Source: Branchiostoma lanceolatum (Eukaryota > Chordata > Leptocardii > Amphioxiformes > Branchiostomatidae). Taken from it: 64,000 nucleotides of DNA. The notes below the pieces were generated by a model that worked only from the letters and a program-made list of their open reading frames with translations, searched no databases and was not told the origin of the DNA. Shown piece after piece: positions 24,201 through 38,300 of the stretch (positions are counted from its first letter, which is position 1; every line of letters starts with the position of its first letter). The position numbers were made by a program, and so were the translations under genes. The stretch spans positions 10,936,207 through 11,000,206 of the forward strand of contig NC_089736.1 of the NCBI RefSeq assembly GCF_035083965.1, in the 5' to 3' direction.

Positions 24201-26880
24201 GTAATCCAATTGCACACATCCCAAAGCATTATCTTACTGCATAATTATGGTGCATGATAATAGTGGTCGATTGAACTAGTCGAAAACTGTCTAAACCTGC
24301 TGATGGTGTTTTGACAAGGATACATGGAAGTACAAGAGAGCCCCCTACCATTCACAGCAAAACTGCACTAACTAACTTAAGGGATGCCTTCCAGTACAGT
24401 GAAGGTATCTTGTAATACCTAAGACTCCCACTGAAAAAAACTTTCACAAAAATTGGTGAATGAGTCTTGGTAAAAATGCACTATTGAACTAAAGAGGTCA
24501 ACATTCTGCAGGTCATCGAGGTCACATGACATGTCCATATATGGTAGTTAAAGAGGGCTAGCCACAGTAAAATGACAAAGCACTGCTTTCAAGTTGTTAT
24601 TTAATCAAAAGTACTTTCCAGTGGACCAGTTGGCACACAAGTACCCAACAATGGCACAAAAGTAGCTATGTCAATATACCAATTATAGTCTTTGATTTAA
24701 TCAAGTGGGAACAACAAAAATTGTTTAATTAAATATGATATACATATAATATGTCTTGTTGTGAAGGCTAGCAGGTATAAGCAACTGTACATGCAAGACA
24801 TACAATTGTGCGCATCAGAAATTCTGGAGCAGAAGATGATTATAATCAAGGTGCATCATAATTTGAGGTCTGACATTTCAGTTATCTATATAGCGGTTTA
24901 CTTCAAAACTATTTGTCATAAAAAATATTGTGCACTGCGTGAAACCTGCCATGCACAAGGAAAACGTTACAGTACCAATTTTTTTATGTATGTGTCACAA
25001 AAACCATATTGTGTACACTTCATTTTCATATTGTATCACACCAAGCTGTACTGAAATAGCACTAGTTGTAGGTTACAATTTCTGTCGCTACATGAGGTCA
25101 TTGGATGGTCGAGACTAAATGGAAAAGATTTCTGTTTAGAAATGCTATATTACAAAAGCCGTCTAAAGATTTGGCATGTATCAATCAAAGCATACATGTA
25201 AGTTTTTCATTATGTTTCTTTTGAAGAAAGTGATAGTAGACAAAAAACATAAAACAAAAAAAAGCTTCTATACAGGATTTCTTTGTTGATTTTGCATAGG
25301 GAAGGCTATATCAAAATTTATGGTTTTGTTACAATTTCATGCATTAAAAATACATTTCATACTTGATTTTTTCTTTTGGTAAAATATTCATTCTATCATT
25401 TATTTCATTCAGATTGCTGTTCACGATGCATGTAAACTTTTACAATTTTTGAGTTCTTAAAAATCTCATCATAATAACATTGAAGCAAAGAAACTTGCCC
25501 TTCGCTGTACATATAAATGTATATTGATACTTTTACCTTGCATCAAAGGTATTGATTCCTTAAACTAATGGGAACACAGAAGAGGGGGAATTGACCAATC
25601 ACGGAGACTGTACTATATTCCGCTGCAATTCATCATTGTTGGCTTGATCCTGATTGGTCAGTGGTAAATTGACAAACCCAGCATTACTAATGCACAATTT
25701 TACATCTAGAATTCAAACACAAAAATCATAACTATGTTATGTACCTAATGATAACAACTGTCCCTGGCAAAATCAAAGCTCGAGCATACTGCCATTTTTC
25801 AACGCTTGATTGTCAAAAACTCGCAGGCTTGTCTGAGGATATAACTTACAATTATAGAAGAGAGTACTGTTGTCAAAAACATACCACAGGGCTCAATATC
25901 AGAATATACAGACCATAAAATCAGTTTCTTCTAACCTGAAAACAGGTACTCCTAACTCTGTACAATTAGAAGAACAAATTAACAAACACACATTCAAATA
26001 AAAAGGAGGATATAGATCACTATAGCATATACAAGCCGGCAGCAAATATTGCAGATACAGCAGAAAACTGTAGGTCAAGATAAAAATTGCTTTGCAATTT
26101 GTAAGCAAAATCAAATATAATGTACAGAAAAATACATAAAACATTACATACTGACATCAAAAACATGTTGATATGTAATATGATAAGAAAAAAGACCTCA
26201 ACATTTGCATTCTTTTTGTATCCTGACCAAGCCCTGCTGGTCTAAACTGACCCTTTTCTTCCAAATTGGAGGTGTTTCTTGAACAGATAGATATTAATTA
26301 CAGATGACACATTTTCACAGAAATTCTCCACAACTTTTTAAAACTTAGATAATACAACTCATTCCACTTTTGTACCTTGTTTGCCAGACAGTCACATATA
26401 ACTAATTTATCTAAAAAAGTACTTAGCTTTGTTTGAAAATTGTAGAGTACTTATACATGGTGTGTTGTTTTGCATTCCCAGGTGGCATTCTTATGCGATA
26501 AGAAAGCACTTATTCGAAAGTTTAATTCCTTCCACACAGCTTTGCAAGAGATTGTCCATCTTTGCAGCAACAGCGTCCAAATTTATAGCATTTGATCTAC
26601 AATTTCAACATCACATGTAGCTTATCTTTTTTAAGTGGGGGCTCACACTGAAGTGCCTATATTCAAGACCATATGAGAGTTGTGTATTGACATTATTTGG
26701 CATAGGTAAAATTTGCAAAGAAGAGGTTATTTTTAAATTTGACCCACCACTGAAAAAAACACATGCTTTTTTCTGCTGCAAATTTTACCTTAAACAAAAA
26801 TAGGTAAATACGCAAGTCACACAGACTTGAATATACGCATTAGTGTGAACTCCCCTTTATGTACTAGCATGTCAAACTTG
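24200..26880. other. AT-rich intergenic stretch
   Basis: Nothing recognised apart from short inverted CCAAT-type words near 25590-25665 (GACCAATCACGG facing CTGATTGGTCAG), which suggest a decayed foldback element. No ORF matches a family I know. Confidence 0.5.
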
Positions 26881-26892
26881 GGACCCTTACAC

Positions 26893-27158
26893 AATCTCCA
26901 AGCAGATCTATCGGTAACAAGACAGTGTCAAAAGGGTCAACCTGTACCAAGAGCCAGCCACCTGAGGCTAAGCCACCGGAGGCTTTTGGTACAGGTTGTA
27001 GCGTTTATTGTAATCACAAAAAAGCGAACATACATAAGCACGGTGAATAAACAAATCACCTTGAATTTTAGATGGCATGCTTACATTTTAAAACAATTAC
27101 AAAGATACATGTCACAAACTAATACAACCTTGCCACCGATAGATCTACTCGGAGATTA
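26893..27158. mobile_element. Foldback MITE at the 3' end of PPAR
   Basis: Imperfect ends AATCTCCAAGCAGATCTATC and its inverted partner at 27135-27158 flank an inner hairpin (ACCTGTACCAA at 26940 facing TTGGTACAGGT at 26988-26998). It ends 11 bp from the PPAR stop codon. A lone left end of the same family lies at 47333-47352. Confidence 0.7.
27004..27009 (-). terminator. Candidate PPAR polyadenylation signal inside a MITE
   Basis: TTTATT on the plus strand reads AATAAA on the gene strand, about 160 nt after the stop. It is the first canonical signal downstream of the coding sequence, and it lies within the foldback element. Confidence 0.45.
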
Positions 27159-27169
27159 ACTCGACAGTC

Positions 27170-27426
27170 CTAATGCACTTCGTGGATTCCGAACACCTCC
27201 CGTAGAAGCGGCGGGATGGGCCGGCTGGGGTTCTTGCCGACGTCGAACCGTTTCAGCATGTCTATGTGTTCCGTGGCGAGCTGGCGTAGGTCGGCCAGCT
27301 TGACCAGGAGGCGTGCCAGATGGCGGGGACTCCCGGGGTGGTTCCGCTTGAGCTGGAAGTCCAGCCCCTCCGTCATCCGCTCCTGGATCTCCTCAATCTG
27401 CTGCCGATTCACCAGGTTGGTACGAT
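27170..27426 (-). CDS. PPAR: PPAR exon 8, LBD helices 9-12
   Basis: Encodes [15 protein letters not shown] through [11 protein letters not shown] to the AF-2 [10 protein letters not shown] and ends HEVH. His388 aligns with PPAR-alpha His440 and Phe413 with Tyr464. It enters in phase 1, as does the NR1D last exon. Confidence 0.95.
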
Positions 27427-30400
27427 CTGATTGGATAAGAAAATTCATGAAAATAAATCAAATCTTCTACAGGTTAGACAAACCCATTGGCCTGATTGCT
27501 TGGGGCAAGTAAGAGTGCTCATCGGGCATTGCCAAGAACACATCTTATAGCTTTTGTTTGATCTGAAACAAACGTGCACTCTGATTGGACAAGCAAATTC
27601 AAGGAAATAAATCAAATCAAATTTTCTTGGGGATACAACATACTTTTAGTCACTCATCACTCAGTGTCTTGTTTATCATTCATTGGCTGTTGTAAGGCTG
27701 AGTAAATGTCAAAGATCACAATCAGTTTTGTGGGTTGGCACTTGGCACACACTTTTGAAGGTTGAGGTTGTGGATGTCTTCATTGCAATTGAACTCTTAC
27801 TTTTAGATTCATTTTTCACAATTGCTACTTTTTTGGCAGGTTATGCCATCATAATCTGTAGAGTAATCAACAAAGTAGGATATTTAAAGATAGCCATATA
27901 CTATTAGTATACACACATATATCTTAGTGATGCGCTGCTAGCTAATAGCCTGTGAGACAGTACACTGTTTGACTACATTTGTATACCTGGCCTATCTACA
28001 GGCTACAACTTGTACCTACCTGAGGACATGATAATGATACTGTAGAACAGTGCCATCTCTATTTCTGATTTGTCAAATTGTATGTAAAATTTATGCCAAC
28101 ATGCAATTTTACAAATAAAAGTATTTGTACATTTGTAGCTCAATATGAAATAGGTTCAGGAAGTCTAAGTCTGGACCTAAACCTCTGGTCCTGAACCTCT
28201 GGACCTGAACTTGAACATGAGTTTAGATACGTCACACTTTTTACTACCGTTTGACTCCTTGCAATTGGCCTAACGTTACTTGCACTGAAGGATTCAGTGA
28301 CTGAGACAGTTTAACTACGCCGCCTAGCTGCTGATACCAAAACTGCAGTTATGACTTGTACCTACCTGAGGACATGATGATGATACTGCAGAAGAGCGCC
28401 ATCTCGGTTTCCGTCAGCGCCAGCACGTTGATGGCCTTCCAGAACTGGTACTTGGGCTCCATGATTGGCCACAAGCTCAGCGACTTCATTGCCTCCAACG
28501 TGACGACTACGCCGGAGTACCCGATATAGAATTTCAAATCGTAAAGCAACCGGGACGCTATGACCAGACACACTTCGTAGCTACTATATTTTAGCAGTGT
28601 GACCTGCGGGAAAAAATAATTTTATTTGAGGATACTCAATCTCATTTTAAATTTCAAAAAGATTGATATAGAAGATGTAGCTGACAGAACCACAAAGCAG
28701 CAAGCGCCAAAAGTATACATTGCGCAGAAAGGCTCTAATTTTGGAAAGAATAGCTTCTTTTCAAAATTAGATGTTTTTAAAAATATAGGCAATGTAGCTG
28801 ATAGAACTACAAAGCAGCAAGTATAAATTATGCAGAAAGACTTTAATTTTGAAAAGAACAGCAGACAGCATCTTTTCAAAATTAGATGCGAGAGTTTGAC
28901 TCTAGAAAGCTACAAGCAGGAGCAAGTTTTCAAAACAAAAGAAAATACAGGGACACAAAGGAAGCAGAGAGAACCAACTCGCTCGTGGGTATGCAGAAGT
29001 TTTAATTTAAGGAAAGCAGCCATCAGAATTCTTACTCATAACGTTACTTGCACTGAAGGATACAGTGACTGAGACAGTTTAACTATGCCGCCTAGCTGCT
29101 GATACCAAAACTGCAGTAAAAAGCAGTGTAGCAATTCGGCACCCAACAAGCCTCTAGCACAACCTGCTATTGCCATCAACCGAGACAGCTCCTTGAACAA
29201 GCAAGAAAGTAGCCAAAGCTCCTTTAAATTTGCAGTTGGCATTCCTATGTGCCAAACTTTGTAGAGGCTGGTAACTACAGAATATACTGAAGCATCATTA
29301 TTTCACGAAATCAAGAAGAATGTTGATGAAGGTTAGACATCCAGGTTATAAGACACGCCAAAAAACAGTTACTCATTCTGGCAAGCAACTGGACATGATT
29401 TTAAGAAAGGTTCAAAAACTGTTTCATAATCATATTCAGTTGCCCGAGTAATTATTCTTTTTTGGGGCATATCAAGAAGAAGCAGTTGCCCTACCTGGTC
29501 GTTTAAGTCCAACTCTAAGAACCCAGGAATTCCTTTGGCGAACTTGGCCATTGCCTCGATGCCCCGGACTGTCTCCTTCTGCAGAGCTTCTAAGATGCGT
29601 TGTACGTCGGACAGCACCACTCCTGACTTGGGGAACAGGGCGTCCAGTATGCCCTCCCCAGGGGGGAAGGGTTTGTCGTACAACTTGTGATCCTGAACAG
29701 AGACAGCAGTTAGTACAGGAACATGTACTACCGTATTGCCTCGAATAAAGTACGCACTTTTTAAACATTTCAAAATTCAAAGGCACCACAAGTCATTGCT
29801 AACGTTAGGGTGCGTACTTTATTTGACGTTATTGCCCGGACAAATTGGAAATTTCGAAAAGGACCTCAGACCCTTGCTTAATCAAACCAGGAACCCAGCT
29901 GCGGTGCAACAATGCATGGCTCAATACCTGCCAATTTGCAAAGTTTGTAACTTGTCGTAGGCAATCCTCAAGTTTGCAGAGACGATGCTGGCAGAGTAAA
30001 CAAGAGAATCTTTAATTAATCTAAGGAATGGCATTATGTAGAAGTCCTTGATATAAGAAAAATGACCTGGAGATAATAAGAGGAACACCATAAATTTGAA
30101 TTTATCCTGTTCAAAATTTGTTCAAGATCAGTGGAGAAGGGGTGCGTACTTTATTTGGGGTTTTTCACTTTACGTTTCAGTTCTGCAAATTTGTCTGGAA
30201 GTAACCCCAAATCGTACTTTAATTGGGGTGCGCACTTTAATCGAGAAAATATGGTACATTTGTAAATGTACGTAATATATACAAGACTGTACTAATAAAC
30301 TTAAGTATGGAAACTTAACTTTTGCCAGACATTTTGACACATATAGGCCTCCTATCCTGTTGAGGGTGATAATATATTACTACCTAGGCCAATATATATA

Positions 30401-32301
30401 TAATGCTATGCAAAAGAGAAACCAAGCTATTTCATCATATGATGTATCGAGTAATAATCATAGATTACAACACTAGTATAAATAGTTTGTAGTTGATGAT
30501 ATTCCATGTTATTTGCCATACACTGTACCTGATGCAATTGTTGTATACAATTAACTTTTAACTTGAACGTGACTATATTGTCACATTGATTAGGAGGAAA
30601 GTTACGACGCGCTCCCCTCACCATGGCGTTCTCCTTGATCTTCTTGCGAATGACCTCCATCTTGGCGTGCGTGATACACGTCTCCTCGTACACCCTCACG
30701 ATGCTGTCAATCATCACCTGGATGATGATTGGTTTATTTCATAAATACACCACAGCCAGAATGAGGCTGGATTACTTACAGGCTTGACATATACTGTAGA
30801 TATAAATTCTGTACCAAAGAAGAATCTTAACAACAAGCAAATTTATCTAGAGGTTAATAGTCACATAAATGTTGAGAAAAAACAACTTGGTCAGAGAAAA
30901 ATATCTTAAGAAAAAATTAAGGTCCTCACTGACTTTTTCTTATTCTTGCACACAGAATAGTTCTCTTTCTTTCAACAAAGAAAAAACAAGAATGCAATTT
31001 TTTCTACTGTAGTAAAAGTCTTGGTACAGATCCGATATAATCTGATACAGACTAAAATCTAATATGTGCATAGATCAATTAACCTACTGTAATTGCCAAT
31101 ACAAAAATTGGACTTACCCAAATTTTCGACTGATCATCTCCAGTCTTTGTCAAGGAATGAGCAACCCAAGTGTTCTATCTGCATAAGGTGATGTCACAGT
31201 AGCAGTGGATTGCTCATTCCTTGACAAAGACTGTATCTGATCAGTCAAAAATTTGGGTAAGTCCAATTTTTGTATTGGCAACTACAGTTCAACTTTGATT
31301 CAGGATAGGAGAATTTGTTGTACATGTTATGCTGAGAGCTAAAAGGGTACGTTCTAGTCAACAACATAACACTTGCACCGTACGCACCTTCAGCTGTATC
31401 TCGTGCTCCGCTTCGTCAAACACGCTGTCCTTCTGATTCTGCAGCTCCAGGATGATCTTCTCGCGCTCAACCTTCGGCATTCTCCCAAAACGAACAGCTG
31501 GAAGGAGGGAGGGAGAAAAAGATTGAAATATGAAATGTTTGTAAGGAATGTTACTGGGGTGGGTGAATCATTATAGCAAACTACAAAAGCCAATATTTGC
31601 AAGCAAATGCAGAATTCTTCCTTCCACGGGCACAGGTATCTTATGAATATAAGTATGAAACATCATTGATAGAATATGAAAATGAAATAGTCCAATAGAC
31701 ATATTCTTCAGTGCAGCACTGCCCCCTGTTCAGTTTAGTACTGCCTGTAACACTGCCAACATGATCATGACATTCAAACATGACAAAACAATTTGATAAG
31801 CAGAATACTTTTCCAGCAACAATCTTCATAAAATTGTTTTGTAACATACCTACCAAGATGTAAATTTATGTTTAAGTTTCTTTCTCTTAGATTTCCTATT
31901 GTTAAGTCTTGAATCAAGTTTAAAAGAATTAGGTAGAGGCAATAAAATGTATACAATCAACGTTTTAATTAGGAAATCTAAAAAAACAGCACAAGATAAC
32001 TCACAGTCGTGTGACATCCCAGCGTTAAGGCACTTCTGAAAGCGGCAGTACTGGCACTTGTTACGGCTGCGTCTGTGGACGGTACAGGACCCGTCACACG
32101 GCTTGTACGTCAGGCTCTTACGTATCGTACGGCGGAAGAAGCCCTAATACGGGAACAGAAGATTTGAAGGCAAAGCATACACGTGTACATGTATTACAAA
32201 GATTTCAATGATAAATACTGTTTCAATCCAATGTGAGAGAAACAAATGCAAGCACACACACGCACGTACACACACACACAAATACATGCACACACACACA
32301 T

Positions 32302-32337
<36 letters not shown>

Positions 32338-35300
32338 GCACACACGCACGCATGCATGGATGTCTAACCTTCATCAACATACCTTGCACCCCTCGCATGA
32401 GTGGACCCCATAATGGAAGCCTGATGCCTTGTCGTTACAGATCTTACATGGGATGATCAGCACGGCTTCACCAGTATCTACTGATGCAAAGTCTGCACAG
32501 AAAACACAAACATAGAAGAGATGGTTAACAAAGGAGACAACTGAGTTTCAAAGAAGACATGCACTTTTATATGTATGTACATGCTACAGCAGGTGTTTAT
32601 TAGCACTACTGAGCAGGATGGAAAATATATTGCTGGCCAGAATATACCAGGGTACGTTGTAGAAAGGGATATGATTGATTGATTGTTTGATTTTGAACCA
32701 CTCACACCGGAAAGGACCCATAATCTTTTTGATAAGTGCGGTGCGTTCTTTTACATCCTCGAGGTGTAGCTCTCATCAAACATGGGCCCTTTATTTAATG
32801 TCCTATCCGAGGAACTTCCCTAACCAAAGCTAGGTACTCTTCTTTGGGGGGTTAGGCAGCCAACATCAACTTGTTGATGAATCTGCGTTTTCACCTGAGT
32901 GAAGTGAGGAAAGTCCTAAGGGCCTTTTCCAGGGGCACAACATCGGGGCATATTGGTGGTTTCTAACCCGGGACCTCTCGGTTCCGGGGCGAAATGCCCT
33001 ACCAATTGCACCACACGATGGCACACAGGATATATCCTAGCCTGCTACATCTGCATATATATAATATAATACAATACAACGTAAGCGTCACTACTTGGCT
33101 CACATTCGAACTTCCATCCGCCAAACACAGATACGCATTATAGGCAGCATAACATTTTTACTGTCCATTTGCGTGTGACACAAAATTGGTACAATTTCGT
33201 AATGCCAAATTAGAGTGGTGTAATGTTGTAATCTTGGCACAGCTTCTATCGAGCCAATTGCACGAAATTACACAGGTCAACGTTTCTCACAACCTGCCAT
33301 TCCGCCGTCTGGAAAGGAAAAGGATTTCTTGCCTTGGATGGAATTGCATCATTAACGAGATTGTCAGTAATAGTGCTGTTGGATAATGTATCATGTTGAA
33401 TGTTTCCACTTTCTACGGCCAAACTAAGTCATCTAGTTGTTTCCCGTTATAAATTTTACAGACTGTTTCAGAATTGTACAGGACTTGATAAGGTCAGTGG
33501 TAACATACTGCACATACAAGTAAATATCCTTAATAGGGTACTTAAAAAGTCTGCAAATTTTTCAAAGCTAAAATTCCCAAGAAACAACTAACAGTAAGTT
33601 GACAGGATTCCATTGACATAGATTATTCTACATCTATATTAGTTCACTCAATACAACTCAAGATTGTTGCCAGTAAACTGTGTAAAACAATTTAGTCAAC
33701 TATAGAAACCTCATACATGTACCTTTGCCAGGTGATGTTAATGTCTTAAAAGCATACACTACATATATTTTCATACTATGTATTCAGGTGGTGCCAAGTG
33801 AATCTAACGCACATTCAGTCTACGCTGTAAGACCTTCACAATGGGCAGATCTTTGATAAATCGATTCAAGTGTAAAACGAAGGGTTGATATATGTGCATA
33901 CACACGCCAATTTTGAATTCCCAGTGGGTGTGAATGCAATGTGACTTGAATCTTGTAGTAGATCAGGGTGCAAACAGGCTAGGCAAATTAAATTAATTGT
34001 TTCTCTGACAAAATGACCAAAGAACTGTGCAAACGAGAAGTCATTTTAGGTCAAACTGGATGTGTTTAGCTTGCTGTAAAATTTGTATTACTGAAGTCAT
34101 GTGGTTCTCTTCAGGCTTGCTTGTGCTCTCAAAATGGTTCTCTACTTTATATGTATTCATCAGTTAAAAGGTATTCGATCTATCAAAAACAAGCCCTTCT
34201 AGAGTTATTCCCTTTCAAAGTCCTTTCAACCTCAGTTCATAGAGGTTGACTAAATGGTCACATTCAATCATCTATTCACTTCCAGACCCAGCTGTGCCTC
34301 TAACTTCACAACAAGAAGAACTGCCAACTCGTTGTTGCACTGTCAATTAAGCACATTATATTTTCAATCATTTTGACATTTTAGGAATACATTGCATATT
34401 GGAGAGTGCACCTGGTAACTTATCAGTCGGACTCTGCTTTTTTAAAAGTACATGACTGTCTTAGGTTTATATTGAACGGTACAAGGTATCTAATATCACC
34501 TCAATATTTCTTTTTTTAATCTGCTGTTCCTTTGTTCAGTTATCCACTTTGGAATATTTTAACAAAAATGCCCCTGCAGTTCCAGAGCAAACTGCTAGGG
34601 AGCCCAAGCAAACACCACTCATCCTTACATCAAAAGCTAACTAACACCAAAAAAAATCAAGATCATGTCCAGGACAAAAGATACATGACCAGAAATTCTG
34701 CTGCAGTACCAAGGTCACATAAAAACGACCCTGACTTTCATCTTTTTAACATCTACCAACATACCAAATATCAAGACAATCCATCCAGAGGTCCTTACGT
34801 TATGTTGACGAATATCCAGAAACACAGACACCCACACGGACAGACCAAAAACAAAATACCTCTGAAATTTTAATGTCTGTAAAAACCATTAAATTCCATG
34901 GCCACTGGCAGCTAGTCAGTGATATACAGGGGCAATTACAGGTAAGTACTGGCTTAGCTAAAAGCTATACACTTTTTCATATAGCTAAAAGCTATACACT
35001 TTTTCATATATAGCAGGAATACAATGTACTTTCTGCATGCATGGAGAGCACATTCAGTTCATTGATTCAAGGCCAGTCACGTCTGAGCCCTTTCGAATCA
35101 GATCTCTGAAAGATATCAAAACAGGAAGTTTGACTGCAGTACCGTAACAAGCCGCTAGGGGACCCAAAATCTAATCATTTCCATGTCTCATCAAGATCAA
35201 CCCACCTACCAAATATCAAGACAATCCATCCAACCCTTCTAGAGTCATGCTGTTTGTTACAAACACACACACAAACGCTACCCTCTGCATAACCTTCTCG

Positions 35301-38300
35301 GCGAAGGTAATAATGCCAATACACACATACAACATGCACCCTAACATGTAAGATATGCAAAATTCCCTGCACCAATATAGCAGGAGATTTACAATAAAAC
35401 AGGTAATTGAAGACAAGCCATGACATAATGTACTTAATAATCTACAGCCATCTACTTTCTTCCACAAACAGGTCTGACATTTTTCTGGCAAATCAGATAT
35501 AGAGATAGAACAAGACCCCAAATTGCACTTGGGTATGGCAAGCAGCCAGCGACAGGACAAGTCTGATACATTCCCTTCAGTGACTGCAGTCACGTAGCCT
35601 TTCAAAGCTTTTTACATACCTTTTTAGGGCTCAAAATACTGGGTGCATGAACTAGTATACAGAATATTCTTGAAATGTAGCAGAAAAAGTGATACAACCT
35701 TTAGTTGCACTGTATTTGATGTATTACTTGCTTGAAATTTTGCTGTTAGCTGTAGAATTACAGATTGAAGATCTTAAGAGAGGCAGTAGCGTTAAACTTA
35801 AAGTTTGTAATTTTGTTTTGCTGACATTCAACTTTATTTTATGCGATGCACCCAAAATTCCTTTTCTGTGCACCTAATTTTTTGATTGGGTTTTTGATTG
35901 GGTGCACCTATTTCCAAAAATGAATTTTGAGCCCTGTTTTTATTACAAGTCCAGGACATGGCGGTTACTTGATAAGGTAAATCTATGTGTACATACATGT
36001 TTCACCTCGAGTTGAGGAATAATCTGATGTTAGTTAATAATACCACTGACATTCGGATTCCATACAATAGCTTCCCAATGCTATTAACCTATCTAGCTGC
36101 CACATAGTTTGTAATTTCCTCTAAGCTTTTACATGCCTAACAGCCAAGCTAGCGGGATGTCGGTTACTCGATAAGGTAAATCCAACATGTCAGTGCATCA
36201 ACATCTGGATAAGACACCATAGCTTCCCACTAATATCTTATAATCTCTGGAAGTCTGATACAATAATACAAACGTAGGTCTCTCTTCAGATTGTCTTATG
36301 GTGACGATTTTTGGTAAAAAAAAAGTCTTTTTTTATGAATCTAAAATCGTCATACCTATAATGATCTGGAAGTAAAATGGAAGTACGTGTATCATATCAG
36401 GATAATCAGGTACATGTATCAATTGCATTAATAAAAAACATTTCTGTGCAAAGAATTTCATTAAAAAATGGTAGAGTGCATAACAGGTTTGATATGATCA
36501 AAGTAAGTTCTCAGCATATACAAACTATTACTGTTTAACAGTAACTCTTTCAATATGGCCATGGCAGACACAGGGGTTGGGAAAAGGGTTCAGCCAAACC
36601 ATGATGTAACTAAAACACGCAGTTGCATGTAACAAAAAGGCTATAATATGATAAGCTCCGTAGAATGTCTGTTTATGTGTCTGAAGCGGATTACGACGTG
36701 TTAGGTCAACCATCTGCGTAACGGCTGCTTACACAGAATACCCCCGGCGAATTCAATATCCGCACGCGAGTGCCAAGGTATTCGTCTGAAGGTGAACGAA
36801 CTTCCTTGTGATTTACGAGGCACTTACACTTGTCGGGGAAACCGACAACTGGCAAGTTTAAACACTAGGCAATGTGTCACATAAACACACTCAATGTTTA
36901 ATGTTTGTAATTGCTTTAACTCACTAACCAATCAATGGCTTACTTATCCAGGTAATTTATGTAAGCCCATCCTTCCATATGGTCTAACTACTAACTTCAC
37001 TACTTACAATTATGGCAAGATCATGTCCTTTACATTTGGGTTAACATGATATAGGAGGAATGATATGTTCTGTCAGAATTTACTACCTCAAAGGTGAAGT
37101 TATTTCAAAGAACTACATATTCTTTAGGCTGCCAGCTGCCATCATCAGGGCTTAATAGACTAGGAGGGAGCCAATGTCATACTGGTAGAGAGTAGCATGT
37201 GTAGTCCAGTTGTTAGCAACTCTGCCTCATGGACCAAGAGGTTGGGAGTTCGAATCTCTGTTGCTAATGCACGCTACCAGAAAGGGTTGCAGAACTTAAT
37301 GGGATGTAAAGCCGTGGTCCACTGTTCATTGTACTTGTCAAAAAGAGCTGGGGGGATTTAGACTGAATTTTTTAATGAACCTGTAAATACTGTACATGGC
37401 GTCTGTCTTCTCTGTCACGACCAGTGGAAGTCTAGCGCTTCAGTGAGGTTCAAGATCACTTTTCATTTTTCTTCACAGACAGAGAGGGCACATATCCTGG
37501 AATAGGCTTTAGCAACTTAGATAATTTAATTAAGGCTTAATGACCCGCCCCAGGTCTATATGGTGTCATAACGCCTGGCCCTGTGTACATGTTATGAACC
37601 AAGACTATGGGGGATACGAACTCAAGTGACATTAAGGAACTCTGGTTGTTAAAGCATGGCCAAAGGTGAATTGTGGGGGTAAAAACATGATAGAACACTA
37701 AAATAAATGAAATACAGCAACTGTTCAACATATATCATATTGTGGATGACATTAAGGAATTCTGGTTGTTAAAGCATGGCCAAGGGTGAATTATGGAGGG
37801 AAAAACATGATAGAACACTAAAATAGCCTATCCAAGTCAAGCCTATCCCATTATACATACTGTAAGTATGCTATGGATACAATAAGTACTGTAAATGCAT
37901 TTAACTTTGCATGGTTTTTATTTCGCACTATTATCAAAGGCAAAAACGGAGGGTTTGCAGTGGTTTTAAGTTTGCGGCAGCACTATAGTTACATACTGCT
38001 AAAGTATTTGGACAAATATATTCGCGATGAAACGGTTGCCGCAAAAACCGTGAAAATAAAACCACAGCGAACATTTCTGCTTTTACAGTACTTTGGACTT
38101 AGAATGACCCGCAGGCAAGATGACCCATGCACAGCATAGGCAAGAACAATTTCGTTCTTTTGTTCTGGGATTTTCTAATGAAAAAGTTAATAATGTTTGG
38201 TTTTTTTAAAACAATACACAATTGTAAGTCATAATTATTGATCATATTGCCTCTGTTGGTCAATATCAACCTTGGCAATACCCAGGCTTCTACCCCAATA

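Noticed and set aside
35216..35605. 129-codon minus-strand ORF
   Set aside because: Crosses a dispersed retroelement-like 3' module; composition is Cys-rich by chance and no motif is recognised.
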